Below are positions 1 through 6,083 of a stretch of DNA of 6,993 nucleotides, piece after piece. Both the position numbers and the translations under genes were made by a program. Source of the DNA: an uncultured Butyricicoccus sp. (GTDB taxonomy: Bacteria; Bacillota; Clostridia; Oscillospirales; Butyricicoccaceae); NCBI GenBank assembly GCA_900557315.1, contig USSI01000073.1:1-6993 (forward strand). The letters run 5' to 3'. Each line of letters starts with the position of its first letter. Positions within the stretch are counted from its first letter, which is position 1. Below the pieces are notes generated by a model. It made no database searches, had not been told where the DNA came from, and was given only the letters and a program-made list of their open reading frames with translations.

Positions 1-359
1 CCGCCGTAGATGAGCAGGCGGCACTGGATGCCCTGGATACCTTCGGGGAGCACTGAGACAAGAAATATCCGAAAATCTCCCAGTCCTGGCGAGCCAATTG
101 GGCAAACCTGAGCACCTATTTCAAGTACCCGCAAGAGGTTCGGCGGCTGATCTACACCACCAACGCCATTGAGGGCTTCAACTGCCAGCTGCGCAAGGTG
201 ACCAAGGCCAAATCTGTCTTTCCCACCGATGACAGCCTGCTGAAAATGCTGTATCTGGCCATGATGGATATTACGAAAAAATGGACCGGCCGGCGCCAGG
301 ACTGGAGTGTGATCCACGCCCAGATGGCCGTCTTTTTCGCCGAGCGCATGCCTGAGTAA
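1..359 (+). pseudogene. IS256-family (Mutator-type) transposase, C-terminal part, interrupted by an in-frame TGA
   Basis: The reading frame beginning at base 3 and ending at TAA 357-359 gives the C-terminal 118 codons of a DDE transposase of the IS256/Mutator family, which moves its own insertion sequence by cut-or-copy transposition. The family hallmark is visible: KYPQEVRRLIYTTNAIEGFN, whose glutamate in NAIE is taken as the third acidic catalytic residue, followed by the conserved stretches LRKVTKAKSVFPTDDSLLK and LYLAMMDITKKWTGR. Codon 18 (54-56) is TGA; the family usually has tryptophan there (F-x-x-x-W-x-x-KYP), so a TGG to TGA change is the simplest reading. The other tryptophans in this frame, and in the large gene of the window, are TGG, and nothing suggests TGA is recoded. 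The 5' end lies outside the window. A truncated product would lack the catalytic glutamate, so the copy is probably inactive, unless the TGA is a sequencing error. Confidence 0.85.
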
Positions 360-536
360 CACTGTTCAGGATCGACGCCAAAGGGGATGCGGATGGCATC
401 GTTACCCTTGACATCCCGCTATACCGGCGTTATGTTGTTAGCAAGGCGGCAGCCGGTTCTGCCGTTTGCCGCCCATGATGAATTTCGCTCTATTTGCACC
501 CTTTTGCGTGGTTACACAGAATTTGGGATTGTCCCT
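1..536 (+). mobile_element. Right-hand part of an IS256-family insertion sequence
   Basis: The transposase fragment is followed by about 150 bp of untranslated sequence and then by TTACACAGAATTTGGGATTG at 512-531, continuing to CCC at 535. This resembles the inner-to-outer order of IS256-family right ends (a TTACACA-type block, then an A/T-rich stretch, then the tip), so the right boundary is placed near 535. The left end and the target-site duplication are outside the window, so the exact boundary cannot be confirmed by pairing terminal repeats. A near-copy of the last 17 bases sits at 548-564, so the true end could instead be near 564. Confidence 0.6.
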
Positions 537-564
537 TTACCGTATCTGAATTTGGGGTTGTCCC
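519..564. repeat. Two direct near-copies of a 17-bp IS-end-like motif, 29 bp apart
   Basis: GAATTTGGGATTGTCCC at 519-535 recurs as GAATTTGGGGTTGTCCC at 548-564, matching at 16 of 17 positions in the same orientation with a start-to-start distance of 29 bp. The first copy is preceded by TTACACA, as expected for an IS256-type end; the second is not. They may be two transposase binding sites within one end, or the residue of an earlier insertion or excision at the same place. Confidence 0.6.
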
Positions 565-572
565 CCAGATAC
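542..572. repeat. Imperfect hairpin around the second end-like motif
   Basis: GTATCTG at 542-548 and CAGATAC at 566-572 are perfect 7-bp inverted repeats. Inside them GGGG (554-557) can pair with CCCC (562-565) around a TTGT loop, leaving a 5-nt AATTT bulge on one side. No T-run follows, so it does not look like an intrinsic terminator. It may be part of the insertion-sequence end or of an older element. Confidence 0.4.
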
Positions 573-590
573 ATGTAAAGTTCCCGAATA

Positions 591-640
591 ACAAACGCCA
601 CAATCCCCTCCTTCAGGAGCTGGCTTGTGGCGTTTTGTTT
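591..640 (+). terminator. Long hairpin with T-rich tail, probable terminator for rightward transcription
   Basis: ACGCCACAA (595-603) pairs perfectly with TTGTGGCGT (625-633), and the stem can be lengthened through the flanking A-rich (591-594) and T-rich (634-638) bases with one bulge. The 21-nt loop contains its own small hairpin (CTCC 608-611 with GGAG 616-619). TTTTGTTT follows on the plus strand at 633-640, as in an intrinsic terminator. A-rich bases on the other side mean that it may also work in the minus direction. It would stop transcription leaving the insertion sequence before it enters the SLH-protein gene from its 3' end. Confidence 0.5.
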
Positions 641-731
641 GTGCTCGGAAATTTGACGGTTACCTCATACCCGTATTTTACGCTTACTTCCATCCGATAA
701 AATATGCTAGCGCTTTTTGCTGTCAAATAAG

Positions 732-760
732 AAAATAGCCCCGGATTCCGGGGCTATTTT
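732..760 (-). terminator. Intrinsic terminator of the YibE/F - SLH-protein operon
   Basis: A perfect inverted repeat has 13-bp arms (732-744 and 748-760) around a 3-nt loop. The stem core is GCCCCGG/CCGGGGC, and on the minus strand it runs into TTTTCTTATTT. It begins 20 bp beyond the TAA stop of the large gene (783-781), which is the expected place for a rho-independent terminator. The A/T-rich outer arms may allow weaker termination in the plus direction too. Confidence 0.9.
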
Positions 761-780
761 GCAAATAATCTTATGCTGTT

Positions 781-3700
781 TTACGCAACATCCTCGCAGA
801 AGCGCATGAGGATGGTTGCAACCTGCGCACGGGTTGCGCTGCCCTGCGGGGCGAGCGTTGTGCCGGTCACGCCGTTGATCAGGCCATTTCCATTCGTCCA
901 CTGCATCGCCGCCACAGCGTAACTGCTGATCTGGGACGCATCCGCAAATGCGTTCAGGCTGTTCGAAGCACTGATGTCGTAGCCCTTGTACTGCGCATAG
1001 CGGTACAGAATCGCCGCCATCTGTTCGCGGGTGATGACGTTGTCCGGCGCGAAGCTGGTCGCGCTGACGCCGTTGACGATGTCGTTCGCCTGTGCCCAGG
1101 CAACCGCGTCCGCATAGTAGGCGTTCGCCGCAACGTCGGTGAAGCCCGAAGCCTCAGCCGCCGGTTCGCCTTCCAAGCGGTACAAGATGGTCACGATCAT
1201 CGCGCGAGTGGTCGTTGCATCCGGGCTGAATGCAGTCGCGCTGGTGCCATTCATCATGCCGTTTTCATAGACGTACTGCACCGCGTCCGCATACCATGCG
1301 GTGTCCGCCACGTCGGCAAACGGCTCCTTGCCGCTCTCACCGGTACCCGGCTGTCCGGGCTGCTCCTCGGTGACCTTGGCGAAGGTGACAACCACCTTGT
1401 CGTTCTTATCAAGGCCGGTCAGCTTGCCATTTGCTGGGATAGCGACTTCTTCGCCGTTGACTGTGATCTTGGCGATCTCGTAACCCGCATCCGGCGTAAT
1501 GGTGACCGTGCCATTGCTCGAAGCGGTCACCTTGCCGCCCGAACCGGTGGCCGATACGCTCGGCCGGTTGGACGAGCTGCTGCCCGAGGACGAGCCGCCG
1601 GAAGAACCGCTGCCGGGCGTCTTGGAGAGCTGTTCCACTTCGGACAGGTCGCGCACGCGCAGGCATACGCCTTCCGGATCCATGTAAATTACGCCGACCG
1701 CGGAAATCTCCGCGCCTTCCTCCACAAAGGTGGTGATATCAGCCGAGGATTTGTCCGAGTACCCGATGTAGTTGTTAAACAGCAGGCGGAAATCTTTCGT
1801 ACCGTCCGTGAGGATGACCGAGCTGATCGCGTCGCCTTCCTTCACGACGGACTTGACCGTGCCGCCCACCTTTGCCAGCAGGCCGCCGTTTACCGCGTAG
1901 TCCACGTCACTGATGTCCAGCTCGGCGGGTTCGATCGGGCTGATCTCGCTATCCAGCGCTTCGATGCTGATGCAGCGCAGTTCGGTATCGCCCTGATACT
2001 GGTCCCAGCTGCCGGTTACGCGCACGCGCTGGCCAACGGCAAAGGTGCCGTCCGTCGTTGCGACCGGATAGATGTTGATGCCGCCGGTCTCATCCTGAAT
2101 GTAGATGGTGTCATAGAAAGCGTTCGGTTCTATATTACCGGCGGTTACCGTGCCTTCCACCGTAAACACCGTGCCTACGGTGGTGTTCGCGCGAACATCG
2201 GCAATCGTGCTGACCGTCTGCTCCTTGAGCAGGCCGGAGAGGATGTTGCTGATGATCGTCTTGTTGGCGTAGCTTGCGTCGCCGTAGTCGCTGCCATTGC
2301 TGCCGTCGCTCTTGACCTCGAAGTCGCTCATCCAGACCGTGCCGCCCAGATAGACGCGGCCGCTGCCGACTGCCTCAGTGGCAAGCGAAACCACGTCGCC
2401 CTTCTGGACAACCGCAGTATTCGGATCGTATGCGGCGGACGCGCTCAGCACCGGCTTGTCATGTCCCTGCGCGGGCGCTTTGGAATTGATCGAATAGGTG
2501 GTGTCGTGGCCGAATACGATTGCCTCGCCGTCGCCCACATTGACCGAACAGCCGGAATACGAGCTGTACACCTTGTCCGAACCCTCCAGACCAGCCAATG
2601 CCGCCTGGACCGCAGCGTCCGTGCTGCCAAAGTTGAAGTCGTCAAAGTACAGACGATAGGACTGGCCGCCGTTTTCCTTCTGGTCGATGAGTTCGTCGTC
2701 GTTGACGCGCATGGTAGCGCCAATGCCTTCGAGCAGCTTGTTGATCTGGCCATAGGTGGTGTAGTCCGGGTCGGCGTTGTTATTTTTGTCCTGGTAATCC
2801 GCCAGGCCGCAGACGATCACCGTGCCACCGCCCTTGACATAGTTCTTGACCGCCTCGATAAATTCGTCCGAAAAACGGTTGCCAGAATTTGCGGTCAGGC
2901 CGTCCCGGTCGTACTTGAGCGGTGCAGAGATCACCAGCAGGGATACCCCTTCCAGGTCGTCTGCCGTGATCTGTTCGCCGGGCTGCTTGACGGTCACCTG
3001 TGCGTTCATATCCGCGGCAAGTTCGGTGAAGTTGCCCATATTGCCGCTGTAATAGCCGGTCACATAGTCGTTATAGTGCGTGCCGTCTACGAGAACGCGT
3101 GTAACCAGCGATTCATCGGTAACTGTCAGCTGGAGCACGCTGGTAAACGTATATCCCGTGCCGCCGATGTCCGCTGTCAGGGTCACGTCTACCGTCGCCT
3201 TGCCCGCGCTTTCAAAGGTGTGGCGGAAGCTCACGGTGACAGTTTCGCCGGAAGCGATGACGCCGTTTGCGCCGACCTTCGTAACATCCGCAGTGTAGAT
3301 CGTTTCATCGCCCACCGCATAGGTCAGGCTCTTTACGGTCATGTCGCTGCCCGCGTTGTTATACAGCTCGCTGGACAGGTTGACCGCTTCGTCCTTGACT
3401 ACCAGCGCGGTGTCGCACTCGGTCTTGGAGATGCCGGCGTTGACGCCTTCGCCCGTCCAGACCGGCGCGGTGACCGCGATGTTGCCGTCCGCCTGCGTGA
3501 TGCGCAGGTAGTAATAGGAATAGTCGTTGCTGTCAAAATCGAAGTTTACCGTGCCTTTGCCGCCGGTCAGCGTCTGTGTGCCGATGACTAGGCCGCCGTT
3601 TACGACCACTTCCACCTTCATGTCAGCCGTGTCGGTGGGGTCGGTGATATCCGCGGTGATTTCCACATCGTCCTGCTTATTCAGGATGGAGCCCATGGCG

Positions 3701-6039
3701 TTGCCGTTGAGCGAATAGAGAATGGACAGGTCGTTATCCTCGGTGGCATAGACGCGGTAATTGCGGATCGCGTCATAGATCGCATCCTCGGTTAGACTGC
3801 TTGCCAGCACAACGCTGCGCGCGGTGTTGGAGTCGCCCCAGTTGCCCTTGTGGTTGTCCTGATTGTTGGTCGGAGCCACATGCCAGCCCTTATCCAGCGT
3901 GCGGGTATAATACTCGTAAGACGGGAAGTAGCCCGAAGAGCCGATTGCGCCTTCGCCGTTGCCGACCTCGATCAGCGTGATGCGCTGGTCAACCTGCGGG
4001 TCGTAGAACGCGAAGTCCTGGAAGTCGCCGAAGGTCGTGCCCGGATGGTTGAACTGGGACAGGGAGCTTTCTACTTCCACCAGCTTGTCATAGTAGTTCT
4101 GGTATCCTTCGGTCGAACCGGACTTGTTGCCAAACTCGCTGTTGCTGCGGCTCTCAAAACCCGGGGTGTTAAAGGTGTTGATGTGGCCGAAGCCGTCCGA
4201 CCAGGTCATTTCAAAGCCGTAGAGGCCGACGAAATCATCGTCTGTAACTGCCGCCGCCGCTTCGTGGCCTTCCTTCCACTCGGAGCTGACGCCTGTCAGG
4301 TCAACACCCAGATCGACGCGCGAATCGCTCTCGTTGTCAAAGGAATTCGAGTGGTCGGTCACGGCCAGGAAGTCCAGGTTGTCTACATTAGAAGCATGGG
4401 TAAACGCCTCTTCGACGGTGCCCGCGCCGTCCGAGATATTGGTGTGCGAGTGCAGCTGGCCGAAGTAGAGCTGATAGCCGTCCAGCGTCATGGGCGCTTT
4501 GTAGGTGAAGGTGCAGACCGCGCCGGTCTGTTCCTCCGTGCCCGCTGCCGCCGGGATGACGGCGATTGCCTTGATGACCAGCTCCTCATCGCCGCCGGTC
4601 GGGGCGGGGATCCGGCCCTTGCCGTCGCCCAGCGTCAGCGGGCCGGTATACTGCGCGCTCGCTTTGGTGGGCTCGGTGCCGTCGGTGGTGTAGTAGATCG
4701 TCGCGCCCTCCGCCGCGGTCAGCTCGATGGTGTCGCCCGCTTCCACGGACGCGCCGCTCGACGGGGTCGCGCGGACTTCCAAACCCTCTACCTCGGGTTC
4801 CTCTTCCAGCGGTTCTACCATGCAGAAAGCCACGGCGGTCTTCTGGTCACTTTTCGTTGTCCAATCGTCGTATTCGTTATCCCAGAACATGTAGGCGCTG
4901 CGGCCTGCGTTTTTGACGTAATACTGGCCCTCGGTCTCAGCCGCTTCGAGCACCCAGGTTTCATTTGCGCCTGCGCCCGGATACATGCTGGAGTAGCTTC
5001 CCGCCATGCTGAGGGTCTTGCCGCCGTTGGAGGTGAAGGTCCAGCCGTTTGCGTCGCCGCCCACGGTCCAGATTTCGGTATTGCCATAGCCGGTGAGCGT
5101 ATCCCCGGAAACCGTGACTTCTACGCCAACCGGATAATAGCTGTTCTTCACCGTAGCGGACAGCGCTTTGTTGTAAGCGGGCGCGTAGATGACAACCTGA
5201 TCGCCGTCTGCGATCGGCGCGGTTTCTTCCTCAATCGTGTAGCTAAGTTCCTGCACTGCGCTCTGCGCATCGCCCAGCACCGCGACGGCGCAGAGCGTGC
5301 AGTCCTTCGTGATAACCGGTTTGCTGCTGTCGCTGTATAGCGTTCCCTCCGTCGCAATGTTTGTCACCGTGTCATCCATCGTATAGTAGATGGACGCCCC
5401 AGTTGTCGTGGTGCTCAGAGTGATCTCTGTGCCGGAGGTCACTTCGCCCGCTTGGGGGCTGGCCTGAGGAGCGGCAACGGTCACGTCGCCGCCGGGCTCG
5501 GAACCGCCTTCCGCCTTGTAGAGCGTAAACTCGGACGGATAGCCAGCCGGATTGCTGGATACTGTGGTATTTTTGTAAGCGCGGAATTTATTATCCGACC
5601 CCTTGTTGCTGGCAAGGATAACCGTATCTTCGCCTTGGCCACTGAACGTAAACGTACCATTGTCCTCGTTGAACGCCCATGTCCAATCGTATTCGCCGTT
5701 CTGAATGCCGTTGGTATTGCCGCCCTTGGGGGCAATAAACGCACCGTTGCCATCCTGCATGATCACGGTATTATCGGTTACCGTCAGCGTCCATACAGCA
5801 TCCTGCGCTGCATTGGCCTTCTCCACGGCGGATACCCAAGTCCCATCCAGCACACCCGGCGCATACCCGGTATCGGTCACCATATAATACTGGCCGGTGG
5901 TGAACTGATCGGCTGATGTGACCTGCGTATAACTGACGTCCGCCGCCATCGCCACTCCGGGCAGCATGCCGATGCACATCACCAGCGCCAGCAGCAGTGA
6001 CAGCAACCGTTTCGCCCGTTTGCCTGCTTTACTCTGCAT
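781..6039 (-). CDS. Giant SLH-anchored surface protein with a CehA/McbA-type PHP metallohydrolase domain
   Basis: This gene encodes a secreted, wall-bound multidomain protein of 1,752 residues (numbering from ATG 6039-6037). Residues 1-32 form a signal peptide: basic QSKAGKRAKR, a hydrophobic core, then AMA before AD. Next come lectin-like beta modules at about 36-176 and 276-413, each followed by a CHB_HEX_C-like module (187-270 and 420-515, the latter with the typical GATIYYTTDGTEP). Residues 520-787 are a PHP-superfamily hydrolase domain with candidate metal ligands H530 and H532 (HSH), D562-H563 (TDH), E610, H619, H665 (FNHPG), and D728 and H730 (DNH). Ig/CARDB-like modules span 788-975, a GATase/ThuA-like alpha-beta domain about 977-1272, OB-fold-like domains 1273-1365 and 1375-1473, a Gly/Ser linker, a small beta repeat 1498-1557, and three SLH domains 1573-1627, 1632-1687 and 1696-1750. 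The SLH domains should bind the secondary wall polymer. The PHP domain is probably catalytic; the substrate is unknown. I chose this start for its AGAAAGGA site. An in-frame ATG at 6078 adds 13 residues and has GGAG 9 nt upstream, so it remains possible. Domain names are by eye. Confidence 0.9.
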   Translation of the reverse strand: MQSKAGKRAKRLLSLLLALVMCIGMLPGVAMAADVSYTQVTSADQFTTGQYYMVTDTGYAPGVLDGTWVSAVEKANAAQDAVWTLTVTDNTVIMQDGNGAFIAPKGGNTNGIQNGEYDWTWAFNEDNGTFTFSGQGEDTVILASNKGSDNKFRAYKNTTVSSNPAGYPSEFTLYKAEGGSEPGGDVTVAAPQASPQAGEVTSGTEITLSTTTTGASIYYTMDDTVTNIATEGTLYSDSSKPVITKDCTLCAVAVLGDAQSAVQELSYTIEEETAPIADGDQVVIYAPAYNKALSATVKNSYYPVGVEVTVSGDTLTGYGNTEIWTVGGDANGWTFTSNGGKTLSMAGSYSSMYPGAGANETWVLEAAETEGQYYVKNAGRSAYMFWDNEYDDWTTKSDQKTAVAFCMVEPLEEEPEVEGLEVRATPSSGASVEAGDTIELTAAEGATIYYTTDGTEPTKASAQYTGPLTLGDGKGRIPAPTGGDEELVIKAIAVIPAAAGTEEQTGAVCTFTYKAPMTLDGYQLYFGQLHSHTNISDGAGTVEEAFTHASNVDNLDFLAVTDHSNSFDNESDSRVDLGVDLTGVSSEWKEGHEAAAAVTDDDFVGLYGFEMTWSDGFGHINTFNTPGFESRSNSEFGNKSGSTEGYQNYYDKLVEVESSLSQFNHPGTTFGDFQDFAFYDPQVDQRITLIEVGNGEGAIGSSGYFPSYEYYTRTLDKGWHVAPTNNQDNHKGNWGDSNTARSVVLASSLTEDAIYDAIRNYRVYATEDNDLSILYSLNGNAMGSILNKQDDVEITADITDPTDTADMKVEVVVNGGLVIGTQTLTGGKGTVNFDFDSNDYSYYYLRITQADGNIAVTAPVWTGEGVNAGISKTECDTALVVKDEAVNLSSELYNNAGSDMTVKSLTYAVGDETIYTADVTKVGANGVIASGETVTVSFRHTFESAGKATVDVTLTADIGGTGYTFTSVLQLTVTDESLVTRVLVDGTHYNDYVTGYYSGNMGNFTELAADMNAQVTVKQPGEQITADDLEGVSLLVISAPLKYDRDGLTANSGNRFSDEFIEAVKNYVKGGGTVIVCGLADYQDKNNNADPDYTTYGQINKLLEGIGATMRVNDDELIDQKENGGQSYRLYFDDFNFGSTDAAVQAALAGLEGSDKVYSSYSGCSVNVGDGEAIVFGHDTTYSINSKAPAQGHDKPVLSASAAYDPNTAVVQKGDVVSLATEAVGSGRVYLGGTVWMSDFEVKSDGSNGSDYGDASYANKTIISNILSGLLKEQTVSTIADVRANTTVGTVFTVEGTVTAGNIEPNAFYDTIYIQDETGGINIYPVATTDGTFAVGQRVRVTGSWDQYQGDTELRCISIEALDSEISPIEPAELDISDVDYAVNGGLLAKVGGTVKSVVKEGDAISSVILTDGTKDFRLLFNNYIGYSDKSSADITTFVEEGAEISAVGVIYMDPEGVCLRVRDLSEVEQLSKTPGSGSSGGSSSGSSSSNRPSVSATGSGGKVTASSNGTVTITPDAGYEIAKITVNGEEVAIPANGKLTGLDKNDKVVVTFAKVTEEQPGQPGTGESGKEPFADVADTAWYADAVQYVYENGMMNGTSATAFSPDATTTRAMIVTILYRLEGEPAAEASGFTDVAANAYYADAVAWAQANDIVNGVSATSFAPDNVITREQMAAILYRYAQYKGYDISASNSLNAFADASQISSYAVAAMQWTNGNGLINGVTGTTLAPQGSATRAQVATILMRFCEDVA

Positions 6040-6047
6040 AAAATCCA

Positions 6048-6055
6048 TCCTTTCT
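6048..6055 (-). promoter_or_regulatory. Ribosome binding site AGAAAGGA favouring the ATG at 6039
   Basis: On the minus strand AGAAAGGA ends 8 nt before ATG 6039-6037. This is a strong purine-rich site at normal spacing, and it gives a protein that starts directly with the short basic n-region of the signal peptide. The competing upstream ATG at 6078-6076 has only GGAG (6091-6088) at 9 nt. That GGAG overlaps the last codons of the YibE/F gene and could permit coupled initiation. Confidence 0.6.
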
Positions 6056-6083
6056 TGTTCTGCGCTTTGGATTTTCATCTATT

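Larger units (their letters stand above)
360..780. other. Gene-free junction between the decayed transposase and the convergent SLH-protein gene
   Basis: This 421-bp stretch holds the right flank of the insertion sequence, a tandem pair of end-like motifs (519-564), a long hairpin (591-640) and the terminator of the minus-strand operon (732-760). Short open frames exist here on both strands, but none has a convincing ribosome binding site or recognisable protein sequence. Bases 641-731 are more A/T-rich than the neighbouring coding DNA and show no structure I can name. Confidence 0.6.

Noticed and set aside
54..56. TGA as selenocysteine or recoded tryptophan
   Set aside because: I see no selenocysteine-insertion hairpin directly downstream, transposases are not selenoproteins, and the long neighbouring gene uses TGG for tryptophan.
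152..349. Minus-strand open frame opposite the transposase
   Set aside because: The plus-strand frame is a recognisable transposase; the antisense product shows no family signature.
387..700. Small plus-strand open frames downstream of the transposase
   Set aside because: They overlap the IS end, the tandem motif and the hairpin, and show no convincing ribosome binding site or protein-like composition.
707..901. Minus-strand open frame overlapping the end of the SLH gene and its terminator
   Set aside because: It runs through the terminator hairpin and overlaps the third SLH domain in another frame, so it is a shadow.
2461..5340. Long plus-strand open frames (2461-3591, 3850-5340) opposite the SLH-protein gene
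   Set aside because: They lie antisense to a gene with clear domain structure. Their protein sequence is Arg/Val/Ala-rich without recognisable motifs, as expected from the complementary strand of GC-rich coding DNA.
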